In this document: piece by piece, positions 17,310 to 26,249 of the stretch | How the letters are laid out: every line of letters begins with the position of its first letter | Position numbering within the stretch: the stretch's first letter is position 1 | NCBI GenBank assembly: GCA_965206355.1 | Contig: OZ242212.1 | Span: forward strand, 806,001-870,000 | Length of the DNA stretch: 64,000 bases | Source of the DNA: Spongiihabitans sp965206355 | GTDB taxonomy: Bacteria > Pseudomonadota > Gammaproteobacteria > Arenicellales > Poriferihabitantaceae | Direction: 5' to 3' | Notes under the pieces: generated by a model | Told to the model about the DNA's origin: nothing | Databases searched by the model: none | Seen by the model: the letters and a program-made list of their open reading frames with translations, nothing else | Position numbers and translations under genes: made by a program

Positions 17310-18137
17310 TTATGACTCTCCACACGTTTTTGACGGTTGCCGAAAAGGTTGAGTGAGTAATTTATCCAGTCTTGCCTCCTCTTGCTGATTGAAAACATCA
17401 AGCCCGATGGTCATTTGCTGATGACCATCTTGCGGTTGTGCAAGGTAACTGCCAAACAACCAATCCCAGCATGATAGAGAAAACCCGTAATTAAAATCGT
17501 GTTCATCATGACGGACAGAATGATGAACACGGTGCATATCGGGAGTGACCACAAAGTAACGCAGATATTTATCAATGCGCTTCGGTATGCATATATTGCT
17601 ATGGTTAAACATAGCCGCGCTGTTTAATATGATTTCAAAGGCGATGACCGCGAGAATCGGTGCGCCAAGTAAAATGATGACTATGGCTTTAATCAGCACC
17701 GATAACAGTATTTCGATGGGATGAAATCGCAATGCGGTAGTAACATCAAACTCGGTGTCGGTATGGTGCATCCGATGAATGCGCCATAATGAACTGAAGC
17801 GATGAAACAATCGGTGTTGCCAGTATATCGTAACATCCAATATCAGTAGGGTCAGTATTATTGAGGGCCACAATGCGGTCTTGAGCCAGATAAATAATCC
17901 GAATTTATATTGCAACGACAGTAAAGAGGCTTCCAGGGCGGATATCGGCACGACCACAAGCAATAGCGAATTTATCAGGAAAATCCCGAAATTGGACGGC
18001 CAGCGCAGTTTTTTTAATGGTCGCAAGCGTCTGTGAGCAAACCGCTCCCACAACAGCATAAGGGCGAGGATGAATAAAAACATCGCCAGACGAATCACCA
18101 TATCAGGGCTTAAATGTTCAAACATGTAGCGGCTCAA
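17310..18137 (-). CDS. Fatty acid hydroxylase/sterol desaturase family membrane protein
   Basis: 275 residues, with about four membrane helices and the histidine clusters of the di-iron hydroxylase superfamily: HRLFH, HRMHHTD, HSNI and HRVHHS. These clusters bind two irons used for oxygen-dependent hydroxylation of lipid-like substrates in the inner membrane. Bacterial members have diverse or unknown substrates. The gene is in a leftward cluster with the aminotransferase and the Trm112-like gene. Confidence 0.85.
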   Translation of the reverse strand: MSRYMFEHLSPDMVIRLAMFLFILALMLLWERFAHRRLRPLKKLRWPSNFGIFLINSLLLVVVPISALEASLLSLQYKFGLFIWLKTALWPSIILTLLILDVTIYWQHRLFHRFSSLWRIHRMHHTDTEFDVTTALRFHPIEILLSVLIKAIVIILLGAPILAVIAFEIILNSAAMFNHSNICIPKRIDKYLRYFVVTPDMHRVHHSVRHDEHDFNYGFSLSCWDWLFGSYLAQPQDGHQQMTIGLDVFNQQEEARLDKLLTQPFRQPSKTCGES

Positions 18138-18193
18138 CAGGGTGCCATAGCTGTCGCAGCAGCGGTTTAGAACCAGGGGTTAGAGCCGGGGGT

Positions 18194-19102
18194 TTAGAAC
18201 CAGGCATTTTCTTTGTTCTCTTTAACAAAATCTTGTAGCATTTGTTTATACAGGTACATGGCTTGTCGGGTTTGCTCGCCACCGCCTGCTTTAAAATCAA
18301 TCCTGTTGCCACTCATAGAATATAATGTGCGAACCGGCATAATTTCGCGGGTTGCGCTGGTTACGAAACACTCGGTTGCGCTGTTCAGTTCTTCACCATG
18401 AAGCGGTCGTTGTACAACCTCAATATGGGCTTCGGTAAACAAGGCAATCAGCGAACGCTTGGTCAGTCCGTCCAGATTGCCGCCAATCGGCGTAACCAGT
18501 TGTCCATTGATAACAAACCAGACATTGCTGTTTGAACACTCGGTAACTTGCGCTTTGGCATCAAGCATTAAACAATCATCGGCACCACGTTTTTTTGCTT
18601 CTGCCAGTGCAATGATGTTGTTGAGATAATTTCCACCCTTGATATTAGGATTAAGACTGTTGACGCTATTCCTGCGTAATTTTGGTACTGCCAATATCAC
18701 GCCTTGCTGATAGAACGCCTGATTCCACTGTGGCACCGCTTTGACAATAATGACCAGACGGGTTTGTAACGACAACGCCGGGTCCAGATCAATCGGACCT
18801 TCACCACGCGTAATCTGGTAGCGAGTATAAACATCTTCCCCAAGCGCGGGCAAGCTTGCACGGACAGATTGTTTTACTGCGGAAATGATGTCCTGTTTGC
18901 TTTGATTGATATTCATTTCAATCAAGCGCGCTGAATTCAAAAGTCTCTGATAATGTTCATCAAACAGAAACGGAATCCCCGAGTAAGTTCTAAACACCTC
19001 ATACACCGAATCACCATATAAAAATCCACGATCTGCTATCGGAATGCGCGTATTTGCCAAATCGCTAATTTTTCCATCCACATATCCAATCGCCTTGACC
19101 AA
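18194..19102 (-). CDS. Class IV aminotransferase (D-alanine/branched-chain/ADC lyase type)
   Basis: About 303 residues. Fold-type IV PLP enzyme: IADRGFLYGDSVYEVFRTYS near the N-terminus, the PLP lysine in NIKGGNYLNNIIAL, and the phosphate-binding ECSNSNVWFV segment. These features fit Dat, IlvE or PabC; the sequence does not settle which. I prefer the TTG at 19102, preceded by GGGGA at good spacing, directly after the asmA stop; a TTG at 19123 is the longer option. Confidence 0.8.
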   Translation of the reverse strand: MVKAIGYVDGKISDLANTRIPIADRGFLYGDSVYEVFRTYSGIPFLFDEHYQRLLNSARLIEMNINQSKQDIISAVKQSVRASLPALGEDVYTRYQITRGEGPIDLDPALSLQTRLVIIVKAVPQWNQAFYQQGVILAVPKLRRNSVNSLNPNIKGGNYLNNIIALAEAKKRGADDCLMLDAKAQVTECSNSNVWFVINGQLVTPIGGNLDGLTKRSLIALFTEAHIEVVQRPLHGEELNSATECFVTSATREIMPVRTLYSMSGNRIDFKAGGGEQTRQAMYLYKQMLQDFVKENKENAWF

Positions 19103-19103
19103 G

Positions 19104-21254
19104 CTAATTCCCCAGTAATTCAAGCAGTTTTTCGGTAACGTTCTTTTTCACTTCTTTAATTTTTTTCATGGCTTGCTGTTTCAATAACCCACTCATATCC
19201 AGTGCATAGCTCGGTGCCGTGAGATCGCCAGTAACGGTTAAAGGAATAGTCAGCGATTCGAGATTTTCAAGCCTCTTGCCACCTTGTCCTGCCACCGATT
19301 TAACAATGGCAACATCAAGATTCATGTCAATGACTTGATCGGATAAGTCCAGTGTTCCTTTGCCTTTAACCCGTAAGCCCGGAGCCTGCATAGACATATT
19401 ATGGGTCTGGAAACGCCCATTTATGCCCTTAAACTGTGCGGACAATTCAGAAAATTGAGTGCGGCTATCGGTCGCATATGCGGTTTGTTGTTTCGCTGTT
19501 GCACGATTCAGCGTATTATTAAGTTTAATCAATGCGGCCTGAAGATCAAAACCCTTAATCGCACCGTCTTGCAAGTTAAAGTCAATTTGACCACCCATAT
19601 TGGATAACGGTTTTGCCGTCGCAATGTCGATACCGGTCAGGTTCAGTTTCACGGCACCGTTCCCACTCAACCTATCCGTCATCTCCAAAGCCGTCAAAAT
19701 CTTGCTTAGATTGATATTTTGCACATCCTGCTTGATTGACAGTTTAACCGTTCGCACAAGTGCGTTATCGGGTTCATTTTCAGGCTCATTTTCAGGCGCA
19801 TTCTTTGCAATGAGATGACTCAACACCACGCTGCCATTCAACAACATCTCATCGGCAACCGTGTACATGGACGATAACCGTAAATCGCCGTGGCTCAATG
19901 CGTAATCCATTTTGCTGGTTATGGTTTTAAGCAAACCCTCGGGTAACTTGGGTAGCACCTCACCCAAGCGGTTGCGCGCCAGAAAATCGGGTAAATCGGC
20001 AATATGCAAATTTAATGATCCCGACAGGTGCGGCGATTGTGGTTCAGAAAACAGGGCATCGCCAATCAGATCAGCGCTGATTTCCGACTGCGCTTGGCGA
20101 ATATGCAACGCCGGTAACTTGAGTTTCTGGCGCAACACATTCAATGAAGCAAAAGGAATATCAACTTGGGTCACCTGCCCGTTAATCGCAATATCAGCGG
20201 TAAAGCTATTGATTTCCAGGGTATCGTTTAAGTAACTGAATGCGCTGTTGACAGCAATTTTTCCAAAATGGTGTTCACCCTGCTGTTTGATATATTCGGC
20301 TGCTATGTCTTGTGCCGACAGTATTTCCCCAAAGTTCGCTACCGTTATATTAAGCTGACCGCTCAGGGTTGGGGAGGCAAACAGGTTGGACAGATTGAAT
20401 AATCCACCGACCTTGAGATTATCCCGATTCAGGGTAAAGGCAGGTACGGTCGCGCTTTGTTGTGCAATATCAACAGTCAGGGCAGGTAGTGTCAGTTGGT
20501 ATCGTTGCTCACCCATATTCACCGCAACAGCAAGGTCATGCAAATTGATAATATTCAGATTCTCATCTATGTTTGCCATGCTGGAAAAGTGAATTTGCGT
20601 AGGTTGGGGTATGATATTGCCCTCAACGCGTGCCGACAGCGCAATATCTGAGGGGATGGTCGGCTGAATTTTACTGGTGGACAGATGCAACTCTGAAAGG
20701 GTTATTATCTGAGCAGTATTGCGATTATCCCAGACAATTTCCCCATCTGCCAATGATACGCCCTGAATGGCGAGTCCGGCGAGCCCGACAATATCGTTTT
20801 CGGCAGGCGCATTGCGCTGGCTCGTATCTGCATTTTTAGCGCGCTCTAGCAGATCATCCCAGTTGGTGGCACCACCCGGCAATGTCAGTAGGTGTATTTT
20901 AGGTTTGGTCAGGGTAATCGCAGCAAACTCAAATTTTTTCCTGAACAGTGGCAATAGTTTTATGCGAATCGTGGTCTGCTCCACTGTAAGCATCGGCGTA
21001 TCACCAAAGCCACTGCGATTCGACAGCTCCAGTGTCTGTGCACGAATGCCCAGCCAAGGATAAAAAGTCAGATCGATGTCGCCTTGCAGGGTCAGTTGGC
21101 GACCAGTTTTGAATTCGACAAGTTGTTCAAGTTTGGGTTTATAGTCGTTTGGATCAACCAGATTGATTGCTACCAACACCACACCGACGCCGAGCATCAG
21201 CAAAAAACCGATAAACCAAACCAGTAATTTTATTTTATTTATCAAATTCAACAC
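19104..21254 (-). CDS. asmA: AsmA family protein
   Basis: 716 residues. One N-terminal membrane helix (WFIGFLLMLGVGVVLVAINL) and then a long periplasmic chain. The family start is clear (VDPNDYKPKLEQLVEFKTGR), and the C-terminal AsmA_2 region with repetitive beta-strands includes MQAPGLRVKGKGTLDLSDQV. AsmA-like proteins belong to the group of bridge-like proteins implicated in phospholipid transport to the outer membrane. Overlaps dusA by 7 bases. Confidence 0.88.
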   Translation of the reverse strand: MLNLINKIKLLVWFIGFLLMLGVGVVLVAINLVDPNDYKPKLEQLVEFKTGRQLTLQGDIDLTFYPWLGIRAQTLELSNRSGFGDTPMLTVEQTTIRIKLLPLFRKKFEFAAITLTKPKIHLLTLPGGATNWDDLLERAKNADTSQRNAPAENDIVGLAGLAIQGVSLADGEIVWDNRNTAQIITLSELHLSTSKIQPTIPSDIALSARVEGNIIPQPTQIHFSSMANIDENLNIINLHDLAVAVNMGEQRYQLTLPALTVDIAQQSATVPAFTLNRDNLKVGGLFNLSNLFASPTLSGQLNITVANFGEILSAQDIAAEYIKQQGEHHFGKIAVNSAFSYLNDTLEINSFTADIAINGQVTQVDIPFASLNVLRQKLKLPALHIRQAQSEISADLIGDALFSEPQSPHLSGSLNLHIADLPDFLARNRLGEVLPKLPEGLLKTITSKMDYALSHGDLRLSSMYTVADEMLLNGSVVLSHLIAKNAPENEPENEPDNALVRTVKLSIKQDVQNINLSKILTALEMTDRLSGNGAVKLNLTGIDIATAKPLSNMGGQIDFNLQDGAIKGFDLQAALIKLNNTLNRATAKQQTAYATDSRTQFSELSAQFKGINGRFQTHNMSMQAPGLRVKGKGTLDLSDQVIDMNLDVAIVKSVAGQGGKRLENLESLTIPLTVTGDLTAPSYALDMSGLLKQQAMKKIKEVKKNVTEKLLELLGN

Positions 21255-22339
21255 GCTTGTACCTGCTCGTAAGCGGGCAACCGCTTTGCATCACAACCGC
21301 CGATAACCCCATTACTGGGTTCAGCAACATCACTGCTGTCAGCCATGTGCGCTTGTGCCAAATCGGTCAATTTTAATGCGGCATCAATCACTTCAATACC
21401 AGCATTTTTCTGTGCGCTCTGTTCAGACAGATACCTGCGCCAGCTTTTGGCACCGGGCTGAGCATGAAAAAGTCCAAGCATGTGTCGTGTCATCTGTCGC
21501 AGCGCAATACCTTTGCGCAATTGTTTTTCGACATAGGGAAAATATGCTTCGACAATATCACGCCGACTGGGTGCGCGTGCACAATGATACGATGGCTGTT
21601 TCCTGGCGGGGAAAAAATAATCGTCAAGCTGCTTGATTATCCAAGGATTTTGATACGCCTCACGACCAATCATAACGCCATCGACTTTAGACAGATGGGT
21701 TTCCATTTGCGCAATGTCAGTGATGCCACCATTTAAGCTGAAATGAATATCCGGAAAATCAGCTTTCAGGCGATACACCCGATCATAGTGCAAAGGTGGC
21801 AAGGTGCGATTTTCTTTGGGGCTTAACCCTTGCAACCACGCCTTGCGGGCATGCACAATAAAATGCCGGCAACCGACACGGGCTACGGCATTCACAAAAC
21901 TAGCAAGCTGTTCATAACTGTCCTGATTATCAATACCAATTCGGGTTTTAACGGTTACCGCAATCGCAACTCGGTTAGTCATACGCTCAACACAGTCTGC
22001 CACTAACTGCGGTTTAGCCATCAAACAAGCACCGAATTGGGCATTTTTTACTCGATCACTGGGGCAGCCGATGTTGAGATTGACTTCATCATAGCCCCAT
22101 TGTTCGGCTAACTGTGTACAGAAACTGAGTTTTTCAGGATCGCAACCACCAAGCTGTAACGCAAGCGGGTGTTCACAAGCCTCAAAGTCTAAAAATCGTT
22201 CACGATCACCATAGATGATTGATCCGGTAACCACCATCTCCGTATATAAGCGGACATGACTGGAAAACAGCCGAAAAAATGCCCGACAATGTCGATCAGT
22301 GAGGTCAAGCATCGGGGCAATAGAAAAATAACTATTCAA
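21248..22339 (-). CDS. dusA: tRNA-dihydrouridine(20/20a) synthase DusA
   Basis: 363 residues. FMN enzyme reducing uridines in the D-loop of tRNA with NADPH. SIAPMLDLTDRHCRAFFRLF, NLNIGCPSDRVKNAQFGACL (with the catalytic cysteine in FGACL), HARKAWLQGLSPKENR and LNGGI are all DusA signatures. The C-terminus has about 40 residues beyond the usual end, unconserved and perhaps disordered. A 718-bp insertion sequence lies 115 bp upstream of its start. Confidence 0.93.
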   Translation of the reverse strand: MNSYFSIAPMLDLTDRHCRAFFRLFSSHVRLYTEMVVTGSIIYGDRERFLDFEACEHPLALQLGGCDPEKLSFCTQLAEQWGYDEVNLNIGCPSDRVKNAQFGACLMAKPQLVADCVERMTNRVAIAVTVKTRIGIDNQDSYEQLASFVNAVARVGCRHFIVHARKAWLQGLSPKENRTLPPLHYDRVYRLKADFPDIHFSLNGGITDIAQMETHLSKVDGVMIGREAYQNPWIIKQLDDYFFPARKQPSYHCARAPSRRDIVEAYFPYVEKQLRKGIALRQMTRHMLGLFHAQPGAKSWRRYLSEQSAQKNAGIEVIDAALKLTDLAQAHMADSSDVAEPSNGVIGGCDAKRLPAYEQVQAC

Positions 22340-22454
22340 AATCAGGCAAAATTGCGTACGGATTGGTAAGATATAAAACGATTCTACTACAAATTGGAAA
22401 TTGGAAATTGCTACAATTCTACTGCCACTTTATCAGTTAATCAAAATAACAAAA

Positions 22455-23172
22455 GGGGCTGTCCTAGATAACACTGAAAGAGTGCTATCATGGGATCAAT
22501 GAGAAAGAGTCGTTTAAGCCGTTATAAACAAGGTCGTCTTATTGAGCATTTTGTGTCGGGTTCAACCGCCCGCACGGCAGCATTGCTGGTTGGGATCAAC
22601 AAGTCCACATCGGCGTATTTTTATCACCGGTTGCGCGAGATTATCGCATATGAGCTTGAACAAGAAAGCCATGAGGTTTTTGACGGGGAGATTGAAGTCG
22701 ATGAAAGTTATTTTGGCGGTGGTCGCAAAGGCAAACGAGGTCGGGGAGCGGCGGGGAAAATCCCGGTGTTTGGCTTACTCAAACGGGGCGGGAAGGTTTA
22801 CGCCAAGATTATCCCGGATGCTTGTTCAGCAACCTTGATGCCAATTATTGAGCGTAAAGTGGTTCCGGACAGCATCGTTTATTCCGACTGTTGGAGCGGT
22901 TATAATGTGCTGGACGTGAGCGATTTCAAGCACCACCGCATCAACCATTCCCAACGCTTCGCGGAGCAGGGGAATCACATCAACGGCATTGAGAACTTTT
23001 GGAGTCAGGCGAAGCGTCATATGCACAAATTCAACGGTGTTCCCAAGGCGCATTTTGGGCTGTTTTTGAAGGAGTGCGAGTGGCGTTTTAACAACAGCGA
23101 CCCAATATCTCAATTATTTCAATTAAAACAATGGGTTGGAGTTCATTTAAACTAGTTATCTAGGACAGCCCC
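22455..23172 (+). mobile_element. IS1595-type insertion sequence, copy 1 (718 bp)
   Basis: Inverted ends GGGGCTGTCCTAGATAAC and GTTATCTAGGACAGCCCC. Flanks TAACAAAA and TAACAAAT match at 7 of 8 bases, a probable 8-bp target duplication. It lies between dusA and gshA and ends 13 bp before the gshA start. Confidence 0.93.
22490..23155 (+). CDS. IS1595-family (ISXO2-like) transposase
   Basis: 221 residues. DDE-type transposase with ESYFGGGRKGKRGRGAAGK (first acidic region), VYSDCWSGYN (second aspartate) and NHINGIENFWSQAKRHM (final acidic/asparagine region), the pattern of the ISXO2-like domain. The frame is intact. Protein copies at 43223 and 60357 are identical or nearly so, so the element is recently active. 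Confidence 0.93.
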   Translation: MGSMRKSRLSRYKQGRLIEHFVSGSTARTAALLVGINKSTSAYFYHRLREIIAYELEQESHEVFDGEIEVDESYFGGGRKGKRGRGAAGKIPVFGLLKRGGKVYAKIIPDACSATLMPIIERKVVPDSIVYSDCWSGYNVLDVSDFKHHRINHSQRFAEQGNHINGIENFWSQAKRHMHKFNGVPKAHFGLFLKECEWRFNNSDPISQLFQLKQWVGVHLN

Positions 23173-23185
23173 TAACAAATTTATC

Positions 23186-24793
23186 GTGTCTGCAAATATT
23201 GAACAAACTCTGGATGCCCTGGTTGACCGTGGTCTCGAAAAACATCTGACTAACTTACAAAGAGGGCTGGAAAAGGAGAGCCTGCGGGTTGATGCAACGG
23301 GAGTGCTAGCGCAAACCCCGCACCCTTATAATTTAGGCTCGGCGTTAACCCATCCGATGATTACCACTGATTACTGCGAATCCCTGCTCGAATTTGTAAC
23401 ACCGGTGCATAATAACATTGAAACCCTGTTGCAGGAACTACAGGACATTCATCATTTTACTTATCAGCATATTGGTGATGAAAAGCTCTGGGTCAACAGT
23501 ATGCCGTGTATTGTTGAAAGCGCAGAAAAAATTCCCATCGCACGTTATGGTTCATCCCATATCGCAAAAATGAAGGAGGCGTATCGTCTGGGTTTGAGTC
23601 ATCGTTACGGTGCCTTGATGCAAACCATTGCCGGCATACATTTCAATTTTTCCATGCCCGATGCGTTCTGGGGCGATTATTTTGAACTTGCCGTGCCCAA
23701 TCAATTACCCAAATTACCCGACCCATCATACCAGCAATTACAGGCACAAAAGTCGGACAAGTATTTCTCCCTGATTAGAAATTTTCATCGCCATTCATGG
23801 ATTAGTAGCTATCTATTCGGCGCATCACCTGCAGTTTGTCGCTCTTTTCTCAGAGGGCGTGAACACCTGCTCAAAGATTTTGACACCCATAGTTTCTACG
23901 CCCCCCACGCCACATCGTTAAGACTAAGCCGCTTGGGATACAGCAATGATGCACAGGCGGATATTGAAATTGGCTATAACGGTGTTGACGACTTTATCAA
24001 ATCCTTGCGCCACGCCATTCAGACGGTAAATCCTGACTATGAAGAATTCGGTGTCAAGGTAAATGGCGAATACCAGCAACTAAACGCCAACTTACTACAA
24101 ATAGAAAATGAATTTTACTCTTCAATTCGCCCGAAACGGGTTACCACTGCATCAGAAAGCCCGACACGGGCACTTCAACAACGCGGTGTCGAATATATTG
24201 AAATACGCAACCTTGACTTAAACCCTTTCGTGGCGGTCGGCATTGATGCCGACTGTATTCGTTTCATGGATGTGTTGTTGCTCTATTGCCTGTTTTCAGA
24301 CAGCGACCAGCTCAGTGCTGATGATTTTCGAGTCATTCAGGCAACCCAGCAAAAAGTCGTTATGGCAGGACGCGATCAACACCTCACCATTCATACCGAG
24401 CAGGGCGAGCGGCCCGCCAAACAGGTAATGATGGCACGGCTTAGCGCCATGCGCCCGGTTGCGGAATTATTGGATCAGGTCAACCATTCAAATGCTTACC
24501 GGTCTGTGATGACGCAACAAATTGATAAGGTCAAGGATGCAAGCCTGACCCCTTCGGCAAAAATTATCGAGCAGATGATCTCGGAAGATCTGAGCTTCTA
24601 TGAGTTTTCTAACAAGATGTCAGCACATTCAGAAAACTATTTCAAACAAGAAAGTCTTGATACAACAATCAATCAAAAATTTGAACATCTTGCCACCCAA
24701 TCCCATGCCGACCAGTGTACCATAGAAGATAACGACACCCTGTCTTTTGATGATTTTCTCACAGATTACTTCGCACGACAGAACCTGCCCTAA
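23186..24793 (+). CDS. gshA: Glutamate-cysteine ligase (class I)
   Basis: 535 residues, typical of the E. coli-type enzyme that joins glutamate and cysteine in the first step of glutathione synthesis. Conserved segments: LQRGLEKESLRVDATG, GSALTHPMITTDYCESLLEF, GALMQTIAGIHFNFS, YLFGASPAVC, QIENEFYSSIRPKRV and GVEYIEIRNLDLNPF. GTG start agrees with family N-termini. The insertion sequence 13 bp upstream leaves TAACAAATTTATC before the start, without a clear ribosome-binding site, so the original promoter has been displaced. Confidence 0.93.
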   Translation: MSANIEQTLDALVDRGLEKHLTNLQRGLEKESLRVDATGVLAQTPHPYNLGSALTHPMITTDYCESLLEFVTPVHNNIETLLQELQDIHHFTYQHIGDEKLWVNSMPCIVESAEKIPIARYGSSHIAKMKEAYRLGLSHRYGALMQTIAGIHFNFSMPDAFWGDYFELAVPNQLPKLPDPSYQQLQAQKSDKYFSLIRNFHRHSWISSYLFGASPAVCRSFLRGREHLLKDFDTHSFYAPHATSLRLSRLGYSNDAQADIEIGYNGVDDFIKSLRHAIQTVNPDYEEFGVKVNGEYQQLNANLLQIENEFYSSIRPKRVTTASESPTRALQQRGVEYIEIRNLDLNPFVAVGIDADCIRFMDVLLLYCLFSDSDQLSADDFRVIQATQQKVVMAGRDQHLTIHTEQGERPAKQVMMARLSAMRPVAELLDQVNHSNAYRSVMTQQIDKVKDASLTPSAKIIEQMISEDLSFYEFSNKMSAHSENYFKQESLDTTINQKFEHLATQSHADQCTIEDNDTLSFDDFLTDYFARQNLP

Positions 24794-24806
24794 CTATTTG
24801 TGTTGG

Positions 24807-25865
24807 CTATTTGTGTTGGCTACATAGATTGTGTTGTTGTGCCAGTGCGGTGCGGATTGTTTTGATTAACCTTGGACCTTGGTAGATAAAACCGCTATAA
24901 AGTTGAATCAGTTTTGCCCCCGCATGGAATTTTTGCAGGGCAGATTGCGGGCTATGGATGCCACCGATACCAATAATAGGAATTTCATCCTGTAGGTTTT
25001 GATACAGTGCGGCGACCATTTGGGTTGACGCATCTTCAAGCGGCATACCGCTTAGTCCGCCTGTTTCCTGTGATAAGTGGTGGTGTTCGACAGATTGCCG
25101 CGATAGTGTGGTATTGGTAGCGGCGACCCCGTCAATGCTGTTCTGGCGCAGTACTGATGCGATATCTTCTATCTGTTTGCGGTTAAGATCGGGCGCAATT
25201 TTGACCACCAATGGCATATATTTTCCACTATCGTCGGAGAGTCTTTGGCGTTCAAGATGCAATGCGCGAAGCAACTGATTCAGCGTTTCATTATGTTGTA
25301 AATCCCGCAGATTTCGGGTGTTTGGCGAGGATATGTTTATGCACACATAATCAGCATAGCGATACACCCCTCGTAGCCCAATCAAATAATCCTCTATGGC
25401 GTTATTTAAGGGCGTTGCCGCATTCTTGCCAATGTTGATGCCTTTGATAATTTCAGGATTAGCGTGGTCAAGATTTTTGACAAAGCGGGCTAAACCAATG
25501 CTGTTAAATCCCAGTCGGTTGATGAGTGCCTGGTGTTCGGGCAAGCGGAAAATTCTTGGTTTCGGATTGCCGGGTTGGGGTTGAGGGGTTACTGTGCCCA
25601 ACTCGATCCAGCCAAATCCCATTTCATACAGGGCATTACAGGCAGTTGCCTGCTTGTCCAGTCCGGCTGCCAGTCCGATGGGATTGGGGAAAGTGATGCC
25701 CATAACCTGCAAAGGTTGCGGTGGCGATGTGGTGCCAACCAACAACATCCCGCATAATCGGCTCAGCGGTCTTGATTTGGAAACCAAGCGCAACGTATTC
25801 ATAGTCAGATCGTGGCTGGTTTCAGGAGCCAGCCGGAATAACAGAGGTTGTAGCAGACGATACAT
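24807..25865 (-). CDS. pyrD: Dihydroorotate dehydrogenase (quinone), class 2
   Basis: 352 residues. Membrane-bound FMN enzyme oxidising dihydroorotate to orotate for pyrimidine synthesis, passing electrons to quinone. The N-terminal helix pair (LLQPLLFRLAPETSHDLTMN) is the class 2 membrane hook. FPNPIGLAAGLDKQ, RLGFNSIGLARF, VCINISSPNTRNLRDLQ and the C-terminal IGIGGIHSPQSALQKFHAGA are family motifs. It is convergent with gshA, 13 bp apart, with a small CTATTTGTGTTGG duplication in the gap. Confidence 0.94.
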   Translation of the reverse strand: MYRLLQPLLFRLAPETSHDLTMNTLRLVSKSRPLSRLCGMLLVGTTSPPQPLQVMGITFPNPIGLAAGLDKQATACNALYEMGFGWIELGTVTPQPQPGNPKPRIFRLPEHQALINRLGFNSIGLARFVKNLDHANPEIIKGINIGKNAATPLNNAIEDYLIGLRGVYRYADYVCINISSPNTRNLRDLQHNETLNQLLRALHLERQRLSDDSGKYMPLVVKIAPDLNRKQIEDIASVLRQNSIDGVAATNTTLSRQSVEHHHLSQETGGLSGMPLEDASTQMVAALYQNLQDEIPIIGIGGIHSPQSALQKFHAGAKLIQLYSGFIYQGPRLIKTIRTALAQQHNLCSQHK

Positions 25866-25908
25866 AAAGAAAGGTTATAAATTACCGACTATCCCTTACA
25901 GGAATGCC

Positions 25909-25939
25909 CCTGACAAGATACTGTCTTGAGAATTAACTT
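25909..25939. repeat. 31-bp dispersed repeat, copy 2
   Basis: CCTGACAAGATACTGTCTTG and following GAGAATTAACTT match 6521-6551. A seven-base T run follows. Nothing else recognisable lies between the pyrD start and the IS110 relic at 26032. Confidence 0.5.
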
Positions 25940-26031
25940 TTTTTGATTTATTTCTAGGTGGCTTTGTCTTTCGGGATTCCACCCGCAAAAAGTCATATTT
26001 GCACCTACCACAACGACTATATTCCATCGCT

Positions 26032-26165
26032 CTATTTGAACATATAATTCGCATCAAAAGGTTGTTTTGATTTCAATACTCCGTAAGCGATAACCAATAG
26101 TTCGCGCATCATAGTGAAGCGAATCACCTTGACCGGAAAACAAACGGAAAACCAGTATAGCATTC
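26032..26165 (-). pseudogene. C-terminal relic of an IS110-type transposase, copy A
   Basis: The minus strand reads VIRFTMMRELLVIAYGVLKS and then KQPFDANYMFK before a stop at 26032, the typical end of IS110/IS116-type transposases. The region between it and the IS481-type element (to 26249) is shared with the flank of copy B near 47158-47300. Only about 45 codons remain. Confidence 0.6.
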
Positions 26166-26249
26166 ATTGGAATGTTTGGTTTTGATCTTCAGCATCATCG
26201 TCCGCTCGGTTATGTGTTGCTAACACTGTGGAAATTTTCACTTGACACC

